A stretch of 24,927 nt of DNA from JAXIHJ01 sp034189755 (GCA_034189755.1 JAXIHJ010000086.1:1-24927), one strand, 5' to 3'; shown: positions 7,540-16,039, counted from the stretch's first letter. The notes: generated by a model from the letters alone, not told the origin. Numbers and translations: made by a program.

Positions 7540-7665
7540 CTCGTTGTGTCTCCCGATGCCGGACAAGTGTAGGACCACTAAGGCAGCATTGGCAAGTTCA
7601 AAAGGCTCGAGACCGCGCGGCAGCGGCACCTGAGAGTTGTAGCTTTGCCAGGCCCGCCGGTTATG

Positions 7666-8070
7666 CTACGCCGAAGCGGCAACCGGCCCTCGCACGCGGC
7701 GTATGCCGGCGGCGGCGTTCTCCAGGGCGGTGGCGACGGCCTCGTTCAATTCCGAGGTCCGCCAGATCGGTTTAATCATCAGCTCGTCTCCGCCTTTTTG
7801 CCACGCCCGCCAGGCGCGGTCGTAACGGTCCAGCCAGCCGGTCAATAAAATCGCCGGACGAGGCGAAAGGCTGGAAAGAGACTCCAGCAGGCCGTTTTCA
7901 GCCAATTCAGCCGCAAGTATGATCAGGTCCGGATGCCAGTGCTCGGCCCGGGCCAGAACGGCCGGAATTTGCGATTCACGGACCACGTGATGGGCGTGAG
8001 ATTCCAGATAGGCGCCGGCCTGCCCGGCAAAGCGCCAGTCCGGATCAGCGATTAATACCTTGAGCGACAT
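7666..8070 (-). CDS. Degenerate receiver-domain protein without phospho-acceptor Asp
   Basis: A stand-alone response-regulator receiver fold of 134 residues. It begins SLKVLIADPDWRF, giving the acidic pair D9/D11, and then has PDLIIL. The next position, where the phosphorylated Asp normally stands, is A53. T77 (ILLTG) and K100 (IKP) of the switch are kept. It therefore looks like a pseudo-receiver that cannot be phosphorylated in the usual way, or that signals by binding. No output domain follows. ATG 8070 has an excellent GAGGAG 7 nt upstream; the frame is open to 8115 but that part is not family-like. It follows holA on the same strand. Confidence 0.78.
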   Translation of the reverse strand: MSLKVLIADPDWRFAGQAGAYLESHAHHVVRESQIPAVLARAEHWHPDLIILAAELAENGLLESLSSLSPRPAILLTGWLDRYDRAWRAWQKGGDELMIKPIWRTSELNEAVATALENAAAGIRRVRGPVAASA

Positions 8071-8203
8071 GAGCCACTCCTCTTTAGTAGTCGGCAACTG
8101 CACCAAAGAACACAAGCAAGCAACACTACTGATATCGGCATGTATGGGGAGGCGAATAAGCGAGAATTTTCGCTTTCGGCGGGGGCGAGCGGGGCTTGGG
8201 GGT

Positions 8204-9163
8204 CTAACTTCTTTGAAGACAAAGACCTATAACGAGTTGCTGCAATGCGGCAATTGGGCCTGCGCCGGTCTTGACGGCCAGGTCGGCCCGGATCAGGCTG
8301 CGGAAGTCGGCCTGGAGCCTGTGAAGCCGGCGGCGCTTGAGCATAGCCAAAAAAGGTGCTCTCTGGTGGTAGGACATTTTCGGCAGTGCGCGGTCGGGTG
8401 GTGCACCCTGATTAAGTCGCTGTTGGGCCTGTATAGCCCGTCTCAGATGCCATGCGATCAGGCCCAGCGTCTTGAACTCCTCGCCGCGGGCCGTCAATAT
8501 GCCGCCCAGTGCCTTCAGCGCCGCGGCGGTGTCGCCGGCTGTAATGGCATTGGTCAGGGCGAACGCCGCCGGCCCAGCCGTCGCGGTCACCAGCGACGAG
8601 ACGTCCTCAATGGTAATAGTATCTCGCCCGCCGACGTAGAGCGAAAGCTTCTCCATTTCGCCGTCTATTGCGGCCAGGTCGCGACCAATCCACTCAGCCA
8701 AAAGCTCCGCCGCATCGGCTGCGAGCTTTTTGCCGCGCTCGGAGGCAAACCCGCGGAGCCGGCGGACGAGGCTGTCCTGGCTTGGCTGGGAGCAGTCCAT
8801 AACCTGCCCGACCTTGGCCACCAGCTTGTACAGTCTGGTGGTCCTCGGCCAGGACGAGACCATCAGAATCAGCGTGCCGGTGGGCGCAGGCGAAGACAGG
8901 TATTTTTCCAGCGATTGGCGTTGTGCAGCCACAAAGGCATCGGCATCGCGAATTATGACCGCGCGGCGAGGGGCCAGGAAAGGCGCCGTCCGCAACTCGT
9001 CGAGCACTTCGGCCAGTTCGGCGTCGGCGCCAAAAGCGGTTACACAAGTCTGAGGGTCGGCGTCGCCGATTGCCCGGGCGAGGATCTCCTTCCGATGCGC
9101 ATCGCACAGGAAAGCGTCATCGCCATGCAAAACATAAACGCACTTGACTGCTGGGGAATTCAT
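8204..9163 (-). CDS. holA: DNA polymerase III subunit delta
   Basis: The delta subunit of the clamp loader opens the beta sliding clamp. The N-terminus VYVLHGDDAFLCDAHRKEIL matches the HolA start. RTAPFLAPRRAVIIRDADAF, later LAEWIGRDLAAIDGEMEKLSLYVG and the C-terminal helical LGLIAWHLRRAIQAQQRL follow in the family's order. Its 319 residues are close to the usual 330-345. The start chosen is ATG 9163, which puts the conserved core near residue 8. The frame remains open to 9298, so a longer form is not excluded. It is probably co-oriented with, and perhaps co-transcribed with, the receiver gene 133 bp downstream. Confidence 0.92.
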   Translation of the reverse strand: MNSPAVKCVYVLHGDDAFLCDAHRKEILARAIGDADPQTCVTAFGADAELAEVLDELRTAPFLAPRRAVIIRDADAFVAAQRQSLEKYLSSPAPTGTLILMVSSWPRTTRLYKLVAKVGQVMDCSQPSQDSLVRRLRGFASERGKKLAADAAELLAEWIGRDLAAIDGEMEKLSLYVGGRDTITIEDVSSLVTATAGPAAFALTNAITAGDTAAALKALGGILTARGEEFKTLGLIAWHLRRAIQAQQRLNQGAPPDRALPKMSYHQRAPFLAMLKRRRLHRLQADFRSLIRADLAVKTGAGPIAALQQLVIGLCLQRS

Positions 9164-9361
9164 TGCCGCTCTCGCAGGCCGCCAGCCGCCGAGCCAGGAG
9201 GTGCCGGCATCTGCCAAACGCATCGCGCAGACAGTGCAGGTGATAGAATTGCCTGCGCAGAACAACACCGCTCGAAAAACTGGTGGCTTCACGCACAAAG
9301 CGGCTGCCGGCGGCTAATTCACATCATAATACAGCCGCAAACGTGCCATGTGGGCTTGCGA

Positions 9362-9484
9362 CTACATTTGTTTGCGACGATAGATGTTCCAGAAGACGAT
9401 TAGCAGGATCAGCAGGATAACCAACGGTATCTGCCACGGAAACAGCCAGCTAATTCCAAACAATTCTCCGAAAGGCACTGTCAT
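9362..9484 (-). CDS. 40-residue single-helix membrane protein
   Basis: A very small ORF with a strong ribosome binding site: GAGGAG stands 8 nt before the ATG at 9484. The product begins MTVPFGELFGISWLFPWQ. It then has one strongly hydrophobic helix (IPLVILLILLIVFWNIY, about residues 18-34) and ends in the basic YRRKQM. That is an inward-positive pattern for a single-pass membrane protein. The family is not recognised. The codons are in the GC style of the region, and no other gene overlaps it. It lies between tRNA-Met and holA on the same strand. Confidence 0.65.
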   Translation of the reverse strand: MTVPFGELFGISWLFPWQIPLVILLILLIVFWNIYRRKQM

Positions 9485-9665
9485 CTGTTTGTCTCCTCAT
9501 ACAGGCGCTAACGATATGGCGATGTTTGTTACCGGTCAAAACCCATTAAGCGTTATCAGTGCTTATATCAGCCGGCTGGCAACACTGCAACAAAAAAGGG
9601 CAAACTAACAAACCCTTGCCGGGCACTTTCGAAGCGAATGTAAACCCAAAAGAAGCCGCGAAAAA

Positions 9666-9738
9666 TAGCGGCGACTGGACTCGAACCAGCGACCCAGGGC
9701 TTATGAATCCCTTGCTCTGCCAACTGAGCTACGCCGCC
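9666..9738 (-). tRNA. tRNA-Met (CAT), elongator type
   Basis: Acceptor GGCGGCG pairs with CGCCGCT, with G1-U72 as a wobble, and the discriminator is A73. The D arm is GCTCAGTTGGCAGAGC. The anticodon loop TTCATAA carries CAT. The T arm is GCTGG TTCGAGT CCAGT. The closing pair of the anticodon stem would be A-G, a mismatch. An Ile tRNA with lysidine-modified CAT is the alternative. The lack of three GC pairs at the base of the anticodon stem argues against an initiator. CCA is not encoded. Confidence 0.9.
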
Positions 9739-9751
9739 GTCTGGTCCTATA

Positions 9752-9780
9752 TCATTAGCGGCGCCTTCGGAGATTTGCAA
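9752..9780 (-). promoter_or_regulatory. Promoter of tRNA-Met
   Basis: On the minus strand TTGCAA (9780-9775) is followed after 17 nt by TAATGA (9757-9752). It ends about 13 nt before the tRNA 5' end. Confidence 0.6.
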
Positions 9781-9799
9781 GCGCTTTTAGCCGCCGCGG

Positions 9800-10516
9800 T
9801 TAATTGTTACCGGCTTTTGCGTCGTCTTTGCATTCCTGCTTCTTTTCGATGTGCTCCCTGGCGGCCTTTTTCCTTTTTTTCTCGAGCTGCCTTTCCCTAA
9901 TTTCTTGACGCTGCTGCTCCGTCAGCACCTCTTTAACCACATCCTTGTAAAGCCTGGCCCGGGCTTGCTTCCTGCCCTTCTTGTCCGCAGACGGAAGCTG
10001 AGCTGTTTTCTTGGACACCAACAGAGCGCGCTGTTCGATATCGGCTTTCTGCGCGTCGGTCAACTTGACCTTGCACAGCCGAGCCGTTACGGACCGATAG
10101 AGCTGAAAGCCTTTCCATCTCGTCTTCTGTTCGGGCGTGAGGATTCGCTGAATCCTGGCTGCGTGTCGTTTTTCGATCTTCTTGCGCTCGGCGGCAAGTG
10201 TGCGAAGCTGTTTCTTGGCATCCTTTTGGGCCTTTGGGTCGCCGGCCTTGCAGGCCTTGTGAAGCTCTTTGCATCTTTTGCCATTTTCCTTGTCCCAGGC
10301 AGCCAGGGCGGCCTTCTTGGTGCGGACAAGTTTCTTCAGATCGGCCTGCTGTTTGTCCGTAAGGTCCAGTTTTTTGACCATCAGGGCATACTCGCCGCAG
10401 AGTGCGGCCTTGGGCTTGGAGTCCTTTTCGCCCTCAGCGCATTTTCTGGCCATCGCGGGTGCGCAGGTCAGCAGCAAAGCCGCCAAGCCGCATAACAGTA
10501 ATGCAAACCGTTTCAT
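9800..10516 (-). CDS. Exported four-LTxxQ-motif protein (Spy/CpxP-like)
   Basis: A 238-residue lysine-rich, helical protein with an N-terminal signal peptide (MKRFALLLCGLAALLLTCAPAMA). It has four LTxxQ motifs: LTDKQ, LTPEQ, LTDAQ and LTEQQ, spaced at roughly 25-70 residues. That motif marks the periplasmic Spy/CpxP chaperone-like group, which senses or buffers misfolded envelope proteins. Those proteins usually carry two motifs, so this looks like an internal duplication. Four cysteines (KCAEGEK, ALCGEY, KRCKEL, KACKAG) lie in the first third. AAGGAG precedes the ATG by 9 nt. It is a single gene facing the divergent SDR gene. The chaperone role is inferred from the motifs alone. Confidence 0.75.
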   Translation of the reverse strand: MKRFALLLCGLAALLLTCAPAMARKCAEGEKDSKPKAALCGEYALMVKKLDLTDKQQADLKKLVRTKKAALAAWDKENGKRCKELHKACKAGDPKAQKDAKKQLRTLAAERKKIEKRHAARIQRILTPEQKTRWKGFQLYRSVTARLCKVKLTDAQKADIEQRALLVSKKTAQLPSADKKGRKQARARLYKDVVKEVLTEQQRQEIRERQLEKKRKKAAREHIEKKQECKDDAKAGNN

Positions 10517-10544
10517 GGCTGAAGCTCCTTATATAGGGGTCTGG

Positions 10545-10564
10545 CGGCGGGCTTCGGCCCGCCG
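10545..10564. other. UUCG-tetraloop hairpin in divergent intergenic region
   Basis: CGGCGGGC (10545-10552), TTCG and GCCCGCCG (10557-10564) form a perfect 8-bp stem closing a C(UUCG)G loop on the plus strand. On the minus strand the loop reads CGAA and falls in the leader of the LTxxQ gene, about 30 nt before its start. There is no T tract, so it is not a clear terminator. It may affect mRNA stability. Confidence 0.5.
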
Positions 10565-10713
10565 GTTCCGAGGCCGGCATGATAACTCATGGCGCCGCAA
10601 AAAGACATTGGGAAAACTCCTGCCTCAGCCGGCCTGTTACCTTACAATCTCGGTGGTGAAGTTACACGGATTCTATTCCCTGCCGCATCCGGCATAACCT
10701 GACAAGGACGACC

Positions 10714-11538
10714 ATGACCACACGGCGTGTGGCCGTTGTAACCGGCGCCTCCAGCGGTATAGGCATGCACACGGCCTTGGCCTTTGCGAGGCGAGGTTAT
10801 GCGGTGGTGCTGGCCGCCCGGCGACTCGAAAAACTACAGGAAGTAGCCGAGGCGTGCAAGGCCGCAGGCAGCCCGGACACGCCGCTGGTCGTTCCGACCG
10901 ACATCACCGACCGGCAACAGGTGCAGGCGATGGTGAACAAGGCCGTCGAGGAGTTCGACCGGATCGACGTGATGGTCAATAACGCCGGGTTCGGGCAGTT
11001 CGGACGCGTCCACGAGCTAAGCGACGCACAGATACGGGCGATCTTCGACGTGAATTTTTTCGGCGTGTTCTACGGCTGTAGGGCGGTCGTGCCCGTAATG
11101 ATGCGTCAACGGAGTGGGCACATCTTCAACGTCTCATCCGTAATCGGAAAGCGGGCCACGCCGTTCCATGGTGCGTACTGCGCGACCAAGTTCGCCGTGG
11201 TCGGCCTGACCGAGGCGCTCCGCGTCGAGATGGCGCCTTTCAACGTTCGGGTTACGTGTGTTTGCCCGGCCTTAACGGCCACGGAGTTCTTCGAAAAGTC
11301 TCGCGGCGGAAGGTCCACGCAGTCCCGTTACGTCAGGCCGGAATCAATGACGCGGCCAGAAAAAGTCGCTCGGAAAATCGCCCGAACCGTCGGCAGGCGC
11401 AAGCCGGAGCTGGTCTTCACCGCAGGCGGCAGGTTCTTCGTAGTGCTCGGCACCCTTTGGCCCGCCGCAGCCGACTGGATTATGAAATTCTACTACGCCG
11501 ACTTGGCCGAAAAACACCTGCCGGCCGACGGGGGCTGA
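10714..11538 (+). CDS. Short-chain dehydrogenase/reductase (SDR)
   Basis: A classical NAD(P)-dependent oxidoreductase of 274 residues. The Rossmann motif TGASSGIG (residues 10-17), NNAG (VMVNNAGFGQFG), the catalytic serine in NVSSVIG and YCATK (Y155, K159) are all present. AARRLEKL after beta-2 has the basic residues that favour NADPH. The C-terminus carries a hydrophobic segment (FFVVLGTLWPAAADWIMKFYYA) that may attach it to the membrane. The substrate is unknown; similar enzymes act on keto-lipids or sugars. AAGG lies 6 nt before the ATG. The lipoprotein gene follows after 70 bp on the same strand. Confidence 0.9.
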   Translation: MTTRRVAVVTGASSGIGMHTALAFARRGYAVVLAARRLEKLQEVAEACKAAGSPDTPLVVPTDITDRQQVQAMVNKAVEEFDRIDVMVNNAGFGQFGRVHELSDAQIRAIFDVNFFGVFYGCRAVVPVMMRQRSGHIFNVSSVIGKRATPFHGAYCATKFAVVGLTEALRVEMAPFNVRVTCVCPALTATEFFEKSRGGRSTQSRYVRPESMTRPEKVARKIARTVGRRKPELVFTAGGRFFVVLGTLWPAAADWIMKFYYADLAEKHLPADGG

Positions 11539-11608
11539 GAGCGTCGAATCTGTCCCATAAAGCTGCTACAATAATTCCAGGCTAACCGGGCAATTGGGAG
11601 ACAGACCG

Positions 11609-12748
11609 ATGAACACAAATCGAATGTACGTGGCGGCCGTTGTGGTGTTGTGCCTACTGCCGGCCGGCTGTTTCAAGATGGACGTCAACTTGGACACCCC
11701 GAACGGCGGCAGCGACGGCAAGGGAACATCCGCCCCGCCGCAGCTTCCAGCCGCCGGCGGGGGCGACTGGAAAGATATCCTCGCCGGAACAGCCGGGCAT
11801 ATCTTCCTAGCTACCGAGCATGGCGTGCTTTTCTATGCGTTCGACACGCTGGCGTACCCCAAGGCGCCCGTCGACCTGGCGGCCAGGGTCCAGTCCGGTC
11901 GCAATCTCAAGGGCATGGAGGGTGTAGAGGTTGCATTCTACCGCGGCCGGCTGCTGCTAGGCTTGGCGATGACGGATCAGAGCGGCCTGGCCGTCGCGGA
12001 ATGGACGCCACCGGCAGCAGGCAATTATGAACTTACCGTCAAGATCGTAGCCGTGCCCGATGAAGTGGACGACGTGATACTTAAGGTAACGCCCGCTCCG
12101 CTCCTGGTAGCTGCACGGGACAAGAATACTTCCTTCGCCATAATCGACCTGGACCATACGGTGGTCGAAAGCAGTTTTTTCCGCGTGCTGGTCGGCGGGG
12201 CCAAGCCCATGACCGACTCGGCCCGTGTCGCGAAACTAATCGCCAGGCGATACGGCCTTATCTATCTGACGCACCGGCCCGACCTGCTGACGAGAAAGAG
12301 CAAGCTCTGGCTTCAGGATAACGGCTATCCGCGCGGGCCGCTGCTGGTCAGTGAACTGAAACAGGCATTCGGCGACAGCGGCAAGTTCAAGACCACCAAG
12401 CTAAAAGACATACGCAAGGCCTTCCCCGGTGTCAGGATCGGCATTGGCGACAAGCTTTCCGACGCCCAGGCCTACGTCGACAACGGCATGAAGGCCTACC
12501 TGATCCCCCACTACAAGCAAAAGCCCAAGGACATGCGAAAGATGGCCGGGGAAATTCGACGCCTCCGCGGGCGTGGCCGGCTTCAGGTGGTGGAAAACTG
12601 GCAACAGATCGAAGCGGGCGTCTCGCGAGGCAGAAAGTTCCCGCCGGCGACCTTCGCACGAAAGCTGGACGTTAAGGCCAAACGGCTCGAGGCAAAAGAG
12701 AAGGCCAGAAAAAACAAAAAAGATGATGATGACGATGACGACGACTGA
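11609..12748 (+). CDS. Lipoprotein with APP1/lipin (LNS2)-like HAD phosphatase domain
   Basis: A signal peptide ending in the lipobox LLPAGC (Cys near residue 23) predicts a lipid-anchored exported protein of 379 residues. A low-complexity linker comes first, then a beta-rich part (about residues 55-165) and a HAD-type phosphatase domain. Its catalytic motif I is D180-L-D182-H-T184. Motif II is LTHRP, the conserved lysine lies in KFKTTKLKDI, and motif IV is GDKLSDAQAY. This pattern matches APP1/lipin-type phosphatidate phosphatases, so the enzyme may dephosphorylate phosphatidate or a similar phospho-substrate (inference). The tail is lysine-rich and ends in eight aspartates from a GAT/GAC run. 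The start at 11609 has GGGAG 9 nt upstream. Confidence 0.82.
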   Translation: MNTNRMYVAAVVVLCLLPAGCFKMDVNLDTPNGGSDGKGTSAPPQLPAAGGGDWKDILAGTAGHIFLATEHGVLFYAFDTLAYPKAPVDLAARVQSGRNLKGMEGVEVAFYRGRLLLGLAMTDQSGLAVAEWTPPAAGNYELTVKIVAVPDEVDDVILKVTPAPLLVAARDKNTSFAIIDLDHTVVESSFFRVLVGGAKPMTDSARVAKLIARRYGLIYLTHRPDLLTRKSKLWLQDNGYPRGPLLVSELKQAFGDSGKFKTTKLKDIRKAFPGVRIGIGDKLSDAQAYVDNGMKAYLIPHYKQKPKDMRKMAGEIRRLRGRGRLQVVENWQQIEAGVSRGRKFPPATFARKLDVKAKRLEAKEKARKNKKDDDDDDDD

Positions 12749-12762
12749 CGCCTGCGAGAACC

Positions 12763-12791
12763 TTGACGCGCTTCGGCCGGAACGATATATT
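12763..12791 (+). promoter_or_regulatory. Promoter of tRNA-Arg
   Basis: TTGACG (12763-12768) and TATATT (12786-12791) are separated by 17 nt. They lie about 40 nt ahead of the tRNA and just after the lipoprotein stop codon. Confidence 0.8.
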
Positions 12792-12831
12792 CCCGGCAGC
12801 GTTGCGAGGCCGGCACTGCGCAATGCGAGTT

Positions 12832-12905
<74 letters not shown>

Positions 12906-12971
12906 TTCAGCGTAATCCCGCCGACGCCGCGCCGACAGCCGGCCGGCAAAGTGCTCGGGCCGTAGCGATAC

Positions 12972-15923
12972 CTACTTCATCTTTTCGATGTTACACCAAT
13001 CTATCAGGAAGGGGTTACCGGGCGTATTGCTGTAGAACTCGATGGTCCGGATTACCGTCTTTTGACCCATTGGAATCTTCGCCACGGATTTACCGTCTAC
13101 CGACAGTTCCATCTGGTCCCCTGCCACACAAAGGCCGTACAGACGAAACTCGCCGCCCGGTCCGCCGGCGCCGTAACTTTTCAGTTCCTTGCCTTTGTAC
13201 TGGGCGATGCAATTTCCGCCCTGACAATAAACAGACAGGTATGCGCCGTCGGCGAAAACGACTTTGAACGTCTGCCAGTCCGAAGCGCCTTGGCTGTAAT
13301 ACCGGGCGTAGTAACTGATCTTTACGTCGGTCCGGCCCTGCAGCACATCGCTGCTTAACCTTTTGTCGACCAGGGCGACGCCTTCATGCAAGGTTACGGA
13401 ACTGCTTTTCCAGTGTGCCAGCGGTTTGCCTTTATCGAAATCTTCCCGCACAAGGGTGCCATCGTTTTTCGGCGGGACGGGCACTATCTTGCGGTCGAGA
13501 AGTTTACCGAGCTTTGCGGCCTGGTCGGCTGCGGCGGCCTGCATGATACTGCCTATCTCCTGGCTGTTCGCCGTCCGGCCTATTTCGTCAATAACGTACC
13601 GAACGGCCTGGCGGGCCGTGCCGCTGAACTTCATCTCCGCCGGCGGATCGAGCGGGCTGAGCAGCCATTTTCTCTGCACGGGGTTGCTCGATGCGTGGGG
13701 GCCCCCAATGGCCAAGCGCGTATCGGGATACTTGCCTTCCAGCCAGTCCAGGACATACTCCATCATGGGGATGTAGGCGAACACCATCTGCTCGTAGTTG
13801 TCGAGCGTATCGTAGCCCTGGCCGTATTGGCTCATCTTCAGGCCTATCTCCGTGTGTCTATTGGCGCCCGGATATTTCATGATCTGGCGGATGGTATCAC
13901 TCAGTGAATAATCAGGACGTGTCGACATCAACTTGGCGGAGAGGTACATGACCGCCAGCATTTTTTGTCTGTATTTCTCGTAGTCCTGCCTGTTTTTCGC
14001 CTCCAGCGCACCGGCTGCCGAGATGAAGTAAAAGTCCGAGAGTTTGCCGACGTAGCTTCGAATAATGTCGATCAGGTCGTTTTCGTACAGAACATTGTCT
14101 TTCTGGTTATCCCACTGCTTCAATGCCAGGCTGATGGCCTTTTCATAAAGCGGCGCAACCTTGCCCGCCATCTCCAGGCGTTGGGCAAACTGGCTCTTCC
14201 ATAAATTGTATTCGTGGCGGAGAAAGACCTGATACAGCGGCCTGTTGCCGAAATCGCCGCCGGCCTGAAGTTTCATAGCCTCAGCGAGTATCTTCCAGCA
14301 CTGCCTCATGTCCGGCAGCGATTTTTCGCCGTACCGATGCAGGCAGAAATCGTCGATTAACTTGTCCTCGGACCAGCCCTGCGGGTTCCATGCAAGCTGG
14401 CTCAGGCAGTGCCAGAACATGATCCCGAAATTCGCATTTTCCGGGGCCATGTGCAAGCCGATGCAGTTTTCGCCCTTCGGAAGAGCCGTCGCCTTCCGGA
14501 CCCTGCGCAGAACCTCGGCGATATCGCCGTGCAGTTGATCGTCTCCGCCGAGGTCCAGCACGAGACCGAAGGCCCACTTCTTGCCGTGATAATAATCGTG
14601 CGTTACGAACAGAGGCTCATCCAGCATGTCGCAGGTATTGTCCGCGACGTACATAAAATCGGGCATGGCATCGAGGTATTTTTTGACGGCCTGCTTGGTC
14701 CATATCCCGCCGGGGTTGACCATGAAATCCCATGCGTCGGTCCGCCAAAGCATCTGCGGGCTTGGGTCCAGCTCGCGCAGCAATTGCGAGGTTTTCAGGC
14801 AGGCGTCGATCTTCAGGTTCAAGGGGTCCTTGCCCGGCGCCTGCTCCCCGTAGGCGTTCATCGAATAAAAGTGATCCGTGCCGAACCGCTGGACGGTTCG
14901 CTTCAGAACCTCCTTCGTAAACCTCGTTGCCGCCGGGTCTTTCGGGTCGATGTTCCTGACGTGGTTGCCGCCCGGCACGTAGATGTGTTCGGGGTGCGCT
15001 TGCCTGTAGCGCAAGGGCACCGTCCCGTAAGGCACCCACAACTCCATATTAAAGCCGAGGTTACGTGAATATTGCAGGTCTTTGTCCTTCCGCTCGAGGA
15101 TCACCTTCGGCGGCAGGAACCAGTTGACGTACCACCAGCCGTCGAGGACGCCGCACAGCTCCTCCGGCTGGGGGGGCACGTTGAACACCTCCTCGATGAT
15201 ACCGTCCATGCCCTTGCCTTCTATATCGATGGAAGAGGCATACGAGGTCCGCAGGTTGAACTTGCGTTTCGCCTCCCAGTCCGCTACCCGCTTCAGCTCG
15301 TCCCATCTGTGCCAGCGGGCGGTATATTTTTTCATTACGGGCCTATTCCACCGCACATACCAGCGGAACCTGAAACGAGAATGCCGAATTCGATCAATGC
15401 CGTCTACCGGAAGCTGCGACAGCGCGGGGATGTACTCACCGTCGGCAAAGAACCCCACACCGCAGTCATTTTCCAGGTAATCGTAAACGGCATACAGCGT
15501 ACTGCGCTGATTGTTGCCGCAGAGAACCACTACGTTCTGTCCGTCATTGCGGATTGCCTTGATCATAAACCCGTCGTTCTCACCACCGACGGCTGCCTGG
15601 TCCACACCTGCCCTGTCGCAAACATCCTTGATGACAGCGCTTGTCCGGACAGTGCCTAGCAGAAAAACGACCTGCGACTTTTGAAGCGTGTCGGACGGTG
15701 CAATTTCCGCTTTGCCCAGACTCAACAAGCCAATGTATTTTTGCAGTTCCTGAGCCGAGTGCTTCTCAAGCCATGTTGCATTTGGGCTTATCTGGATGGT
15801 CACGTCCCCCTTCACGGCGGCCGGTAACCTTGTTTCGGATACAAGTGAAATCAGCACAAAACACAGCAGCCCAGTGACGCCTCGTACAAGAGCATACTTT
15901 AAGGCAGGTTTGTTTCTCATCAT
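12972..15923 (-). CDS. Secreted GH89-like glycoside hydrolase (alpha-N-acetylglucosaminidase family)
   Basis: A large exported enzyme of 983 residues that probably removes terminal alpha-GlcNAc from glycans. A signal peptide (ALVRGVTGLLCFVLISLV) is followed by an N-terminal mixed domain like those before GH67/GH89 barrels. A barrel region then aligns by eye with human NAGLU: RFGTDHFYSMNAYGEQAP resembles the FGTDHIYGADTFNE block and places the acid/base candidate at E360. IGLHMAPENANFG resembles the GMAPEG block and places the second Glu at E495; their spacing of 135 is close to the 130 of NAGLU. The last 150 residues (LVREDFDKGK to IDWCNIEKMK) look like a beta-sandwich, possibly glycan-binding. 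ATG 15923 has GGGAG 9 nt upstream. It is divergent from lacI and shares its operator type. Confidence 0.82.
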   Translation of the reverse strand: MMRNKPALKYALVRGVTGLLCFVLISLVSETRLPAAVKGDVTIQISPNATWLEKHSAQELQKYIGLLSLGKAEIAPSDTLQKSQVVFLLGTVRTSAVIKDVCDRAGVDQAAVGGENDGFMIKAIRNDGQNVVVLCGNNQRSTLYAVYDYLENDCGVGFFADGEYIPALSQLPVDGIDRIRHSRFRFRWYVRWNRPVMKKYTARWHRWDELKRVADWEAKRKFNLRTSYASSIDIEGKGMDGIIEEVFNVPPQPEELCGVLDGWWYVNWFLPPKVILERKDKDLQYSRNLGFNMELWVPYGTVPLRYRQAHPEHIYVPGGNHVRNIDPKDPAATRFTKEVLKRTVQRFGTDHFYSMNAYGEQAPGKDPLNLKIDACLKTSQLLRELDPSPQMLWRTDAWDFMVNPGGIWTKQAVKKYLDAMPDFMYVADNTCDMLDEPLFVTHDYYHGKKWAFGLVLDLGGDDQLHGDIAEVLRRVRKATALPKGENCIGLHMAPENANFGIMFWHCLSQLAWNPQGWSEDKLIDDFCLHRYGEKSLPDMRQCWKILAEAMKLQAGGDFGNRPLYQVFLRHEYNLWKSQFAQRLEMAGKVAPLYEKAISLALKQWDNQKDNVLYENDLIDIIRSYVGKLSDFYFISAAGALEAKNRQDYEKYRQKMLAVMYLSAKLMSTRPDYSLSDTIRQIMKYPGANRHTEIGLKMSQYGQGYDTLDNYEQMVFAYIPMMEYVLDWLEGKYPDTRLAIGGPHASSNPVQRKWLLSPLDPPAEMKFSGTARQAVRYVIDEIGRTANSQEIGSIMQAAAADQAAKLGKLLDRKIVPVPPKNDGTLVREDFDKGKPLAHWKSSSVTLHEGVALVDKRLSSDVLQGRTDVKISYYARYYSQGASDWQTFKVVFADGAYLSVYCQGGNCIAQYKGKELKSYGAGGPGGEFRLYGLCVAGDQMELSVDGKSVAKIPMGQKTVIRTIEFYSNTPGNPFLIDWCNIEKMK

Positions 15924-16039
15924 TCGACTTCTCCCTTTACTGGAATGGAATTTTTGTGCAAGGCCAGCCTTTATTTTCAGCCTAACGCCGGCATGTAATT
16001 GACTCAATGAGTTTTCGTCTTCGTACATGGCCACTTTGT

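Noticed and set aside
8060..9403. 447-codon plus-strand frame opposite holA
   Set aside because: It is antisense to a clear HolA protein, shows no family features, and is a GC-bias artefact.
9568..9780. Minus-strand frame reading GVAQLAEQGIHKPWVAGSSPVAA
   Set aside because: This is the classic spurious translation of a tRNA gene, here tRNA-Met.
9779..9786. AAGCGCTT palindrome resembling the LacI operator core
   Set aside because: It has only 8 bp of symmetry, without the flanking A/T pairs. It lies at the end of the LTxxQ gene ahead of a tRNA promoter and is probably chance.
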